Position numbers and translations under genes: made by a program. A DNA stretch of 64,000 nucleotides, from contig JANLFV010000001.1 of NCBI GenBank assembly GCA_024653345.1, forward strand, positions 271,342 through 335,341, given 5' to 3'. The notes below the pieces were generated by a model that saw only the letters and a program-made list of their open reading frames with translations, was not told the origin of the DNA and searched no databases. This document shows, in pieces, positions 45,778 to 53,909 of this stretch; position 1 is the stretch's first letter; each line of letters opens with the position of its first letter. Origin of the DNA: Candidatus Acetothermia bacterium (GTDB taxonomy: Bacteria > Bipolaricaulota > Bipolaricaulia > RBG-16-55-9 > JANLFV01).

Positions 45778-45807
45778 ATCCTAGAGCGAAGCCCCCCTCT
45801 CTGTCAA
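45778..45807 (-). promoter_or_regulatory. GH3-GH113 operon promoter
   Basis: Minus strand TTGACA (45807-45802), 18 bp, TAGGAT (45783-45778). No LacI-type operator is visible here, so this unit may be controlled separately from the transporter. Confidence 0.55.
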
Positions 45808-45945
45808 CCCTCGGCCCCTGCTCAGCCTTCTTCGCCGACCATAGTTTCTACCGCATGATCCCTACTGCTGCCAGACACAGCCCTGCCCCAGGTGCAGCTA
45901 GGACGTCAGCGATCTCAAGTTGATGGACCCGCCGCACTCTTGCCG

Positions 45946-46503
45946 CTAGATCCGGCGAAACAGCCCCCGGCTGCGGTAGAAGTAGTCCACGCCGGAGATG
46001 ACCGCGAGGAACAGCGCGAGGCCGATGAAGAGGTCCTTGGCGACCTCCCCGGCCCCGCCCCAGTGGAAGTAGCTGTTCCCCAGGATGGTGAAGACCAGCC
46101 CGATGTGCGAGAGGGTCTTCAGCTTCCCCAGGGCCGAGGCCCGGATCACCAGGTCCTGGGAGACGGTCAAGATCCTCAGGCCGGTGACGAGGAACTCCCG
46201 CGCGAGGATCGTCATGACGATCGCCGCGCCCCAACCACCGAACTCGCCGAGCTGCATGAAGGAGAGCAACGCGGAGGCGATCAGGAGCTTGTCCGCGATC
46301 GGGTCGGCGAACTTCCCGAAGTCCGTCACCTGGCGCCAGTTCCGGGCGATGTAGCCGTCGACCGCGTCGGAGAGGGCCGCGAGGGCGAAGATGAAGATGG
46401 CCACGATCTTCCCCCAGGGAGGCGGGATGAGAATGAAGGTCATCAGTAGCGGGATGACGGCGATGCGGAGGAGGGTGAGCCGATTCGGCAGGTTCAGCGC
46501 CAT
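45946..46503 (-). CDS. pgsA: CDP-diacylglycerol-glycerol-3-phosphate 3-phosphatidyltransferase
   Basis: 185 residues from ATG 46503, preceded after 9 nt by a -10 box; the longer frame to 46764 is antisense to the peptidase gene. N-terminus MALNLPNRLTLLRI and the CDP-alcohol phosphotransferase motif SDAVDGYIAR with the downstream GKFADPIADK are complete. It makes phosphatidylglycerol phosphate, the precursor of phosphatidylglycerol, which is the diacylglyceryl donor for Lgt. Four to five membrane helices are visible. Confidence 0.95.
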   Translation of the reverse strand: MALNLPNRLTLLRIAVIPLLMTFILIPPPWGKIVAIFIFALAALSDAVDGYIARNWRQVTDFGKFADPIADKLLIASALLSFMQLGEFGGWGAAIVMTILAREFLVTGLRILTVSQDLVIRASALGKLKTLSHIGLVFTILGNSYFHWGGAGEVAKDLFIGLALFLAVISGVDYFYRSRGLFRRI

Positions 46504-46512
46504 CTCAAGGCG

Positions 46513-46541
46513 AGTATAAGGCTGCCTCGGCCTCTTGTCAA
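46513..46541 (-). promoter_or_regulatory. pgsA promoter
   Basis: Minus strand TTGACA (46541-46536, perfect), 17 bp, TATACT (46518-46513). The ATG comes 9 nt later. Its -35 overlaps that of the divergent peptidase promoter. Confidence 0.75.
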
Positions 46542-46562
46542 AGGCCCTCGGGGCTGTATAAT
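46535..46562 (+). promoter_or_regulatory. Isoaspartyl peptidase promoter
   Basis: TTGTCA (46535-46540), 16 bp, TATAAT (46557-46562). Five of the six -35 bases are also part of the pgsA -35 on the other strand. Confidence 0.7.
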
Positions 46563-46591
46563 GTCGAACACATTCTCTGAAGGAGGCCGGA

Positions 46592-47467
46592 TTGAGGAAG
46601 ATCATCGTCCATGGCGGGGCGGGATCGGTCTCGCCCGAGATGCAGAGAGCCCGGGAGCCGGTCCTCGAGGAGGCAGCCCGCGCGGGCTTGGAGGCCCTCG
46701 TCGCCGGTCCCGAGCGAGCCGTCGAAGCGGCAATCAATATCCTCGAGGACTCGGAGCTGTTCAACGCCGGTTACGGGGGCGCGATCCAGCTCGACGGCGA
46801 GGTGCGGCTTGACGCCTCGATCATGAACTCGGCCCTCGAGTGCGGTGGCGTCATCTCCCTTCCAGGGATCAAGCGGGCGATCTCCGTGGCCCTGCTGGTG
46901 ATGCAGGAGTCCCCGCATGTCCTGCTTTCAGGCGAGGGGGCGCTCCGCTTTGCCGAGGAGTTCGGGTTCGCCCCCGAGGAGCTACGGAGCCCAAGGGCGC
47001 TGGCGAAGCTGCGGGAGTTGCAGGAAGAGCTGGCGGGGCTCTCCTACCGCGAGCAATTGGCCAGACTGCGCCAGCAGCTGAGGTTCCAGCCGACGGGGAC
47101 AGTCGGGGCCGTGGCGCTCCTCGACGGCCGCCTAGCGGCGGGGACCTCGACCGGCGGGCGCTACACCATGCTCCCCGGCCGGGTCGGGGACACCCCGCTC
47201 ATCGGTGCGGGGACCTATTGCAACGAGTTCGGCGGAGCGTCAGCCACCGGCGCGGGGGAGGATATCATCCGGGTCTGCCTGGCCCGGGAGGTCGTCCGCT
47301 ACATCGAGGAGGGGGCCCATCCCCAGGAGGCGGCGGAGCGAGGGATCGCGCTGCTCGCCCGGCGGACCAATTCCTCGGCTGGGGTGATCGCGCTCGACCG
47401 CTTCGGCAACCATGGCGCGGCCTTCAACACCGAGCAGATGGGCTGGGCCGTCTGCGAGAGCCGCTGA
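46592..47467 (+). CDS. Isoaspartyl peptidase / L-asparaginase (Ntn hydrolase)
   Basis: 291 residues starting at TTG 46592 (AGGAGG 5 nt upstream), giving the family start MRKIIVHGGAGSV. It is made as a precursor that cleaves itself before Thr170 (TGTVGAVALLDG); the freed Thr is the nucleophile. NAGYGG and ATGAGEDIIR are further conserved sites. It degrades beta-aspartyl dipeptides from damaged proteins, and asparagine. The linker before the nucleophile (residues 130-168) carries a helical insertion typical of bacterial members. Confidence 0.92.
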   Translation: MRKIIVHGGAGSVSPEMQRAREPVLEEAARAGLEALVAGPERAVEAAINILEDSELFNAGYGGAIQLDGEVRLDASIMNSALECGGVISLPGIKRAISVALLVMQESPHVLLSGEGALRFAEEFGFAPEELRSPRALAKLRELQEELAGLSYREQLARLRQQLRFQPTGTVGAVALLDGRLAAGTSTGGRYTMLPGRVGDTPLIGAGTYCNEFGGASATGAGEDIIRVCLAREVVRYIEEGAHPQEAAERGIALLARRTNSSAGVIALDRFGNHGAAFNTEQMGWAVCESR

Positions 47468-47642
47468 GCGGCGAATGTGATCTGCATTACGTCAATCGCC
47501 CCCCGCTCTTCGGTATAATTTTCAGGGGTCGAGCACGCATCTCGATCCACAAGCTTTACCTCTCACCCCCAGATCAAGAGGCTGCTCGACCCCCTCTCAC
47601 CACCGACCAATCTCTTAGCACCAGCCTCGGGCCGGAATCAAG

Positions 47643-47671
47643 TTGGCCCTCCGCCGCACGACGGATAAGCT
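47643..47671 (+). promoter_or_regulatory. Promoter of the lipoprotein at 47.7 kb
   Basis: TTGGCC (47643-47648), 17 bp, TAAGCT (47666-47671), with the ATG 9 nt after the -10 box. Confidence 0.5.
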
Positions 47672-47680
47672 ATCTCCGCA

Positions 47681-48739
47681 ATGAGAGCACAAGGGGCGCT
47701 CGGCCTCTGCCTCACCCTTCTCCTGGTCCTCACCGGTTGCGCGGGGAGAGGACAGAGCTACGATGTCGGGCCGGTCTTGCGCGACCTGGAGGAGATGCTC
47801 CGGCAGCCCTCGAATCTTGCGGCCCTATATGACGAGTATCAGCGCGCACCCCACTTCAGGGGCTTCCTAAGCGAACTGCGCACGGCCCTAAAGGGAAGCC
47901 CCCTCGAGGGGGCCGATCTTCGAGAGATCCTGGAGAGAGCCCTCGAGCTCGTGCGCGTGCGCCACCTGGAGAAAGTCATCCTTCAAGAGCCGCTCCTCCT
48001 CTCCCAATACGGCGCGGGGATCTTCGTCGTCCTCCTCACCCTGGAAAGGACTGAAGTCGAGCGCTTCTCCGTCGGCCTTAAGCGGCTCACTGAGGCGGCG
48101 GTCGCGCGGGAGGCCGGGGTGAGGCCGCAGGTGCTCCCCGGCCTGGAGCGAGCGCTCCGGGCCGTCCGTCTTCGGCAACCCTTCCTCGGGGCCAGCCCGC
48201 CCTACGCTGCCCAGACCCACGAGGACCGGCTGGGCGAAGTCGCGGGAACGATCGAGTTCGCCCTCAGGCTCTGGGAGAGAGGCTGGCAGATCGCCGGCCT
48301 CTACGAACAGGGCCGGGCCAAGATCGCCCGCCGGTTCAACCACCTCCAGGCGGTGATCGACCTGGTCGCGGCCGGTCCATCTCTCTTGCCAGAAGGAAGC
48401 CCTACCGTGCTCTTCCTGCAAGTAGAACAACGCCTGGACGGGACGAGCCACGAGCTCAAGCAGGCGGCGGACCGGGTCGAGGCCACAGCTTACTATGTCC
48501 AGGAGAAGGACTGGCGCGAGGACTTCGCCCTCCCGCTCGACTCCAAGCCGGTGGTCGCGCTCGTCATCGAGGAGAGCAGCTCGGAGCTAGAGAGAGTGTG
48601 GAGGGAGATCGAGAGCCGGCCCGGCTTTCCCGCCTGGTCAGTCCCTATCCTGGTGGCCGATGGGTCAGGAAGATTGAGGACGGCCAACCTCAGCGAGCCC
48701 GAGGCGCAGGGGCTGCTCCGCGCCCTCGGCCTCTTCTAG
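47681..48739 (+). CDS. Lipoprotein of unknown function
   Basis: 352 residues with a lipobox signal (LTLLLVLTGCAG). The mature protein is mostly helical and charged (EILERALELVRVRHLEKVI; ARRFNHLQAVIDLV), without enzymatic motifs I recognise. Near the C-terminus VVALVIEESSSELERVWREI could be a small alpha/beta unit. The start is supported by the signal peptide and by a -10 box 9 nt upstream. It is monocistronic. Confidence 0.7.
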   Translation: MRAQGALGLCLTLLLVLTGCAGRGQSYDVGPVLRDLEEMLRQPSNLAALYDEYQRAPHFRGFLSELRTALKGSPLEGADLREILERALELVRVRHLEKVILQEPLLLSQYGAGIFVVLLTLERTEVERFSVGLKRLTEAAVAREAGVRPQVLPGLERALRAVRLRQPFLGASPPYAAQTHEDRLGEVAGTIEFALRLWERGWQIAGLYEQGRAKIARRFNHLQAVIDLVAAGPSLLPEGSPTVLFLQVEQRLDGTSHELKQAADRVEATAYYVQEKDWREDFALPLDSKPVVALVIEESSSELERVWREIESRPGFPAWSVPILVADGSGRLRTANLSEPEAQGLLRALGLF

Positions 48740-48758
48740 GATCTTAGATCCGGCTCTT

Positions 48759-48995
48759 TCAGTCCTCCGCCCAGGCGGGCATCGCTTGCATGAAGTGCTC
48801 CGCCCGCTCCTGCGACTGCTTCTCGGTGATCCCCTCCTGCCAGCTTGAAAGCCACATGGCGATCCCGGCCTTGACCTCCTCGCGGGACTTCAAGTTGCCC
48901 TTGGCATCAGTGCAATACTTGCAGTAGTGCTTCGAAGGTCCCTGTGCCTCGGGTGAATCCAGGGGCATCGAACAAGATAGGCAGCATTTGGCCAT
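48759..48995 (-). CDS. Small zinc-ribbon protein
   Basis: 78 residues from ATG 48995, where GGAAGGAGG lies 6 nt upstream; the frame to 49064 is too long. Cys pairs MAKCCLSCSMPLDSP and HYCKYCTD match the small family described as putative zinc ribbon domain (PF12674-like), whose members carry a C-terminal helix with WxxxxQxG-type residues, here WLSSWQEGITEKQSQ. Function unknown, cytoplasmic. Confidence 0.8.
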   Translation of the reverse strand: MAKCCLSCSMPLDSPEAQGPSKHYCKYCTDAKGNLKSREEVKAGIAMWLSSWQEGITEKQSQERAEHFMQAMPAWAED

Positions 48996-49309
48996 AATTG
49001 GCCTCCTTCCAAACCTTAGGCTTGCTACTCCGGGTCTGGCACCACTATAGTAAGTATATTGCACTCAGAGGAGACGGTCAACGCCGGTCGCCCAATCCAC
49101 AAATATGACCAGCGAGCACATCCTGTCTAGGGCCTGAATCCCATCGAGAGCTTGAGTGTAAGGATACCGGGCCATGTCCGAGCAATAAGCCTCGTAGACC
49201 GGGGAGAGCCCAGTGCGTTGATCACTACTAAGCCGATCAGAAAGGCCGAACGGATCGTCCTCCGCATTTCGAACCCCTTCCACTAGATATTGCCCCTGTC
49301 ACTATCCGC

Positions 49310-50155
49310 TCAAAGAGGTGTCATCAGTGGGTAGCGGTCGAGATTCGCTCCTCCAGGGATCGCAAAGGGGGTGTCTCCGATCCCATCAGCCCCGGGTTGA
49401 TCTTGATTTGGACCACTGTATTCATCCTTGCCTTCGTATTCCTGCCAAAAGTTTCCTCCGATGGGATAGCCGCCGTCCCAATGATTTGCTCCACTATCAA
49501 ATGGACATGCACCTCGAAATATGTCGTTCCGGAACTGATTGCGATAGAGAAGATTTCCTGCCGACCTCGACAACTGGATGCACGGGCAGCCAAAGCAGTC
49601 GCCCACTATATTGTCGGTTATCTTATTATCGAATGATTCCGATAAGCTGATATGTGGCCCATTCATTACTAATGTGTTACCATAGATCGTGCAACTCAGC
49701 GATTTCTCAAGCACTATGGCCGCGATGTTCCACTCAAGCTCGGATTCTTCGATCCGACCGTTCTCCACATTCGTGAAACGGATGCCTTCAAGGTCCTTGC
49801 CGGAAATTCTGCAGTTCCTGATGACAAAGTGGGCATCAGTGTTCTCAATAATCACCCCAAATTCCCTGCCAGTTATCTCCCAACCCTCGATGAAGTAGGG
49901 ATCTGCGTCAGTGCCACTCCCTCTTGTGACACCATTTTCTAGGGTGAAAGCTTCATTTCCATCAATTTTGATCGGGGCATGGGGAGTGAGCGCCTGTGTA
50001 TTGACCATATCCAGAGCATATCCATATGTTAGTGCTAACCCCGTAAGCAACACCAAGACCATCAGTTTGCGCAGCCTGCAATTCATGCGTGCTACACCTG
50101 GTTCCTTCTCTCCCGAGACCTCGCTTCTAGGCATTCCCAATCGGCGAATCTTCAT
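49310..50155 (-). CDS. NosD-like right-handed beta-helix protein
   Basis: 281 residues. AAGGAGGTGGGG precedes ATG 50155; the signal sequence (LRKLMVLVLLTGLALTYGYA) begins only after residue 27, so Met24 (50086) is an alternative start. Parallel beta-helix repeats (FVIRNCRISGKDLEGIRF; SCTIYGNTLVMNGPHISL) are followed by the NosD-family ending GGNFWQEYEGKDEYSG and DGIGDTPFAIPGG. Known NosD helps deliver copper to nitrous oxide reductase, but isolated relatives like this one are of unknown function and often surface proteins. Confidence 0.85.
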   Translation of the reverse strand: MKIRRLGMPRSEVSGEKEPGVARMNCRLRKLMVLVLLTGLALTYGYALDMVNTQALTPHAPIKIDGNEAFTLENGVTRGSGTDADPYFIEGWEITGREFGVIIENTDAHFVIRNCRISGKDLEGIRFTNVENGRIEESELEWNIAAIVLEKSLSCTIYGNTLVMNGPHISLSESFDNKITDNIVGDCFGCPCIQLSRSAGNLLYRNQFRNDIFRGACPFDSGANHWDGGYPIGGNFWQEYEGKDEYSGPNQDQPGADGIGDTPFAIPGGANLDRYPLMTPL

Positions 50156-50551
50156 CCTACCCCACCTCCTTGGTTAATTATAGAGCGGAAATGGCCCCAG
50201 CTGACAATTGAAGGGCTTCTGTCGGCAGTTCATCAGAACTAATCAGATCTTTCAGCTCTAGCCTGCTGGGCTGACAGCCGTGCGAGTGGTTGTCATATGA
50301 GAGCTGCAAGCGCTGCCAGAATCAACTGAGAGGAACATCTGTCCCAATATGGAACGAACGTGCCTCCGGAGATCATTCCTCAGTCATGGGTGACGCTCAA
50401 GCAAGCCTACCAGCTAGGCCATATTGAAGAGACGTTCTCAAACTCCAGCGTATCCTGGCCGAGGAACGCCGAGGGAAGGGGCAACTGTAGCACGCAAGTC
50501 GCAGTCAGGTTGAGCAGGAGCAGTTACTGTAGCCGAACGATGAGTCCTGCG
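50156..50551. other. Intergenic stretch upstream of the NosD-like gene
   Basis: About 395 bp of lower GC, between the end of the second carbamoyltransferase and the NosD-like start. It holds a TATAAT box on the minus strand (50182-50177), 21 nt before the NosD-like ATG, with a TTGTCA 19 bp further upstream. Two ACGT sites (50358, 50432) occur here. No gene seen. Confidence 0.5.
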
Positions 50552-51583
50552 TCAGAGCCGCCCGCCCATGGTCAGGGCGAGAATGGCCTTCTGCACATGG
50601 AGGCGGTTCTCCGCCTGGTCGTAAATCCAGGAGAGCTCGGGGTCGTCGCACAGCTCGTCTTCGGCCTCGTTCCCCCGATCCACCGGCATCACATGCATGA
50701 GGTAGCCCGGCTCGGCCAGCTCCTTCTGCCGCTTTCGGGTATACTTCCAGTCCTTGAACTTCCCCGCCAGCTCGATCTCCGCCTCCTTTCCGAGCTCGTA
50801 GCGGCGGGGGCTCATCCAGCCCCGAGGGAAGACGATCGTGGCCCCCTTGAGGGCCTCGTCCAGCTCGTTCGTCACCTCGAACTTACCGCCGCTCTCCTCG
50901 GCGTAGCGCTCGGCCAGGGTCAGGACCTCCGGGTCGAGCTCATAACCCTTGGGGTGGGCCAGGACCACCTCCATTCCGTAGCGCGCGGCCAGGACGAGGT
51001 CCTCCTGGACCGAGCCCCAGGACCGAACCCAGGGGGAGTAGGCCCACATCACCACGAACTTTACGCCCTTGAGGTCCGGGCCGAGCTTCTCCCTCATGGT
51101 GTAGAGGTCGGTCAGGGCCTGGCAGGGGTGCCAGATGTCCGAGGCCATGTTGATCACCGGTATTTCAGCATGCTCCGCGAACTTATACATGATCTCGGTC
51201 CCCTCGCCGTAGCGCGAGACCTTGTCCTCGAGGAGCCGGATCCCCAGCCCGTGGGCGTAGCGGGCCATGACCCGGGCGGTGTCCTTGATCGTCTCCCCCG
51301 CACCAGGCTTGTCCTCGAGCGAGAGGCGGAGGTCCGTGGCGGCGATGAACTGGGCATGGCCGCCGAGCTGGGTCAGCGCGCTCTCGAAGGAGAGCCTAGT
51401 CCGCGTCGAGGTGTTGAAGAAGAGCATCAGGAAGGTCTTGTCCCGGAGGCAGTGGTGCGGCAGCCCGGAATAATACATGGACTTCAGCTGGTCGCTCACC
51501 TTAAGTGCGACCTCCAGCTCCTCCTTGGTCCAGTCCTTGGTGCTGATCAGGTCCTTTCCTTGGAGCTCGAACCAGCTCATCAT
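50552..51583 (-). CDS. Knotted carbamoyltransferase paralogue 2 (variant HCLP motif)
   Basis: 343 residues (ATG 51583 or 51580, behind AAAGGAG). The carbamoyl-phosphate motif STRTR is at 59-63 and HPCQ at 152-155. The motif that binds the amino-acid partner, normally HCLP, reads HVMP (297-300, in MHVMPVDRG). The C-terminal QAENRLHVQKAILAL is typical of N-acetylornithine-carbamoyltransferase/YgeW-type enzymes. In the catabolic direction such an enzyme would phosphorolyse a ureido compound to carbamoyl phosphate. It is the same length as its upstream neighbour, suggesting tandem duplication. The Cys-to-Val and Leu-to-Met changes imply a different substrate. Confidence 0.85.
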   Translation of the reverse strand: MMSWFELQGKDLISTKDWTKEELEVALKVSDQLKSMYYSGLPHHCLRDKTFLMLFFNTSTRTRLSFESALTQLGGHAQFIAATDLRLSLEDKPGAGETIKDTARVMARYAHGLGIRLLEDKVSRYGEGTEIMYKFAEHAEIPVINMASDIWHPCQALTDLYTMREKLGPDLKGVKFVVMWAYSPWVRSWGSVQEDLVLAARYGMEVVLAHPKGYELDPEVLTLAERYAEESGGKFEVTNELDEALKGATIVFPRGWMSPRRYELGKEAEIELAGKFKDWKYTRKRQKELAEPGYLMHVMPVDRGNEAEDELCDDPELSWIYDQAENRLHVQKAILALTMGGRL

Positions 51584-51597
51584 TCACTCCTTTCGAT

Positions 51598-51690
51598 TCC
51601 CCTCACCCCGGCCCTCTCTCCAAGGGGGAGAGGATTGTAAGGATGAATCCTCTCCCGCGAGGGGAGGGGCTTGCCTAGCCCGGGGTAGGG
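51598..51690. repeat. REP-like palindromic repeat between the carbamoyltransferase genes
   Basis: Large imperfect inverted repeat beginning TCCCCTCACCCCGG and ending GCCCGGGGTAGGG, with inner arms AGAGGATT and AATCCTCT. It shares the CCCTCACCC...CCTCTCC core with two other elements in this cluster (52793 and 53910). Such repeats are usually mobile palindromes or RNA-stabilising hairpins. Confidence 0.6.
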
Positions 51691-51693
51691 AGC

Positions 51694-52725
51694 CTACATG
51701 ATCAGGGCCATCAGGCCCTTCTGGGCATGGAGGCGGTTGGCGGCCTGCTCGATAATCACAGAATTCGGGCCGTCGATCACTTCGTCGGTCACCTCCTGAC
51801 CCCGGTCGGCGGGGAGGCAGTGCATATACAAAGCGTCATTGGTGAGGGCCATCTTCTCCTCGGTGGTGATCCAATGCTTATTGGCCTCGAAGATCGCCTT
51901 GGCCTTCTCCGGGTCCATCGGCCTCTTCCCATCGGCCGGCTGGGCCGTCCAGGCCTTGGGGTAGACCACATCCGCGTCCTTGAAGGCCTTGTCCATGTCG
52001 TGGACCACCTTGAATGAGCCGCCGAACTTCCTCACATTCTTCTCGACGAAGGAAAGGACATTCGGGTCGAGCTCGAGCCCCTTGGGATGGGCGAGGGTGA
52101 TCTCCATCCCGAAGAACGAGGCCCCGATGATCGCCGACTGGGGGACGGCCAGGGGCTTCTCCACCGAGCCGGCGTAGGCCCAGCTCATCACGAACTTCTT
52201 CCCCCGCAGCTCGCCCAGCTTCTCCTGCATGGTCATCACATCGGCCAGGGCCTGGCAGGGGTGATACATGTCGTCCTCCATGTTGATCACCGGGACTCTC
52301 GACCACTCGGCGAACTCCCTCACGATCCGGTTCCCTTTCCCGTAGAGCCAGCCGGTATGCTTCCCGTAGATCCGGATGGCAATGCCGTCGCCCATCTCGG
52401 CCAACACCCGGGCCACATCGCTGATTCGCTCGGTGGTGTAGGCCTGCTCTTCACCCTTGAGGGCCGGGGTGTAGACCGCCCCGGGCTGGAGGAAGTGGGC
52501 ATGGCCGCCGAGCTGGGTCATCCCGGCCTCGAAGCTGTTCCTGGTCCGCAGGGAGACATTGTAGAAGAGCATGAAGAGCGTCTTCCCGTCCAGCAGCTTA
52601 TGGGGCTCCCTGCGGATCTGTTTCCGCTTGAGGTCATAGGCCGCCTCGAGGATCGCCTCGAGCTCGTCCCGAGTGAACTCCATCAAGGTGATGAAGTCCC
52701 GTCCCCTTAATGTGGTGTTAGACAT
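51694..52725 (-). CDS. Knotted carbamoyltransferase paralogue 1 (YgeW/AOTC type)
   Basis: 343 residues, ATG 52725 with GGAGGT 4 nt upstream. SLRTR (58-62) replaces the STRTR of classical OTCases, as in N-acetylornithine carbamoyltransferases; HPCQ is at 155-158 and the full HCLPADRG at 302-309. The segment MSWAYAGSVEKPLAVPQ matches YgeW (MTWAYSPSYGKPLSVPQ), so the YgeW branch is a good guess. YgeW in E. coli belongs to a cluster with carbamate kinase and SsnA, as here. The expected reaction is ureido substrate plus phosphate to carbamoyl phosphate plus amine. Confidence 0.88.
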   Translation of the reverse strand: MSNTTLRGRDFITLMEFTRDELEAILEAAYDLKRKQIRREPHKLLDGKTLFMLFYNVSLRTRNSFEAGMTQLGGHAHFLQPGAVYTPALKGEEQAYTTERISDVARVLAEMGDGIAIRIYGKHTGWLYGKGNRIVREFAEWSRVPVINMEDDMYHPCQALADVMTMQEKLGELRGKKFVMSWAYAGSVEKPLAVPQSAIIGASFFGMEITLAHPKGLELDPNVLSFVEKNVRKFGGSFKVVHDMDKAFKDADVVYPKAWTAQPADGKRPMDPEKAKAIFEANKHWITTEEKMALTNDALYMHCLPADRGQEVTDEVIDGPNSVIIEQAANRLHAQKGLMALIM

Positions 52726-52792
52726 ACATACCTCCTATCTATGCCGAGTCTTGGCGGAGCTGCCGATTGCTTGGCAATGGCAGGAGAGGGGG

Positions 52793-52831
52793 GTCACCCT
52801 CACCCTGCCCTCTCCCTCCGAGGGAGAGGGC
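52793..52831. repeat. REP-like hairpin after the carbamate kinase gene
   Basis: Contains a perfect 11-bp stem with a 3-nt loop (52807-52817 with 52821-52831: GCCCTCTCCCT and its complement), preceded by the CACCCTCACCC core shared with the other two elements. It lies between the stop of carbamate kinase and the start of paralogue 1. Confidence 0.6.
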
Positions 52832-52879
52832 TAAGACCACTGTCCCCTGCGGGCCCCAGGACTTGGCAGCTCTCATATA

Positions 52880-53830
52880 TTAATCCTTGGTGATCGTCGT
52901 CCCGGCCCGGCCATCGAGGGCCAAGAGGGCCTTCCCCAGGGAGGTGATGATCGCCCTCTTCCCCCCGGCCTCGAGGAAGCGGATCGCCGCCCGGACTTTC
53001 GGCTCCATCGAGCCGGGAGCGAAGTGCCCCTCGGCATGGTAGCGCTTGGCCTCCTCGAGGGTCATCCGCGAGAGGGGCCGCTCCTTCGGGGTCTTGTAAT
53101 GCAACTTCACCTGCTCGACATCGGTGAGGATGAGGAAGGTCTCGGCCCCGACATCGACCGCCAGCCGCTCGCCCGCGAGGTCCTTGTCGATCACGGCCTC
53201 GACGCCCCTGATCTTCCCGTCCTCCTGGATCACAGGGATCCCGCCCCCGCCGGAGGCGATCACGATCGTATGGTTCTCCAGGAGGGTGCGAATTGCTTCT
53301 TTCTCCACGATCGCCTTGGGGTCCGGCGAGGGGACGACCCTCCGCCAGCCCCGGCCGGCGTCCTCCTTCACGACATAGCCCTTCTCCTTGGCCAGCCGCT
53401 TGGCCTCGCTCTCGGTATAGAACGGCCCGACGGGCTTCGAGGGGTTCTTGAAGGCCGGATCGGCCTTGTCCACGATGACCTGGGTCACGACCGTGGCGAT
53501 CGGGACATCCTCTCGGCCGTTCTCTGTTAGGATGTTATGCAATGTCTGCTGAATCATATAGCCTATTAGGCCCTGGCTCTCGGCCCCGCAGACATCGAGT
53601 GGCATCGGCGCGGCCACCTCCTTGGCCAGTTCGTTCTGGAGGAGGATGTTCCCCACCTGCGGCCCATTCCCGTGAGTGATGACGAGCTTATACCGCCCGG
53701 AGACGACCATCTCGGCCAACTGCTCGCAGGTGGTCCGGACATTCGCCATCTGCTCCTCGAAGGTTCCCCGCTGGCCCGGCTGGAGGATGGCGTTCCCTCC
53801 CAAGGCGACGACGACCAACTCCTTCTCCAA
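52880..53830 (-). CDS. Carbamate kinase
   Basis: 316 residues starting at TTG 53830, with GAGGAG 9 nt upstream. [40 protein letters not shown] and the [14 protein letters not shown] segment are all typical of the ArcC/YqeA family. It converts carbamoyl phosphate and ADP to ATP, ammonia and CO2. With two carbamoyltransferases directly downstream it turns phosphorolysis of ureido groups into ATP synthesis. No arginine deiminase is present, so this is not a standard arginine deiminase operon. Confidence 0.95.
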   Translation of the reverse strand: MEKELVVVALGGNAILQPGQRGTFEEQMANVRTTCEQLAEMVVSGRYKLVITHGNGPQVGNILLQNELAKEVAAPMPLDVCGAESQGLIGYMIQQTLHNILTENGREDVPIATVVTQVIVDKADPAFKNPSKPVGPFYTESEAKRLAKEKGYVVKEDAGRGWRRVVPSPDPKAIVEKEAIRTLLENHTIVIASGGGGIPVIQEDGKIRGVEAVIDKDLAGERLAVDVGAETFLILTDVEQVKLHYKTPKERPLSRMTLEEAKRYHAEGHFAPGSMEPKVRAAIRFLEAGGKRAIITSLGKALLALDGRAGTTITKD

Positions 53831-53909
53831 TTGCGGTCACTCCTCAGTTCAGTCGATGGATGGAGGACTCAATTATATGCCATGCCCGCGGCTTGTCAAC
53901 TGCCTCTAC

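Noticed and set aside
46504-46764. N-terminal extension of the pgsA frame
   Set aside because: It is antisense to the peptidase gene, and the pgsA promoter lies inside it.
50360-51640. Long plus-strand frame opposite the second carbamoyltransferase
   Set aside because: Shadow of the real minus-strand gene; high-GC codon bias keeps the opposite frame open. The same applies to 18855-20504 opposite lhr and 57852-58706 opposite ssnA.
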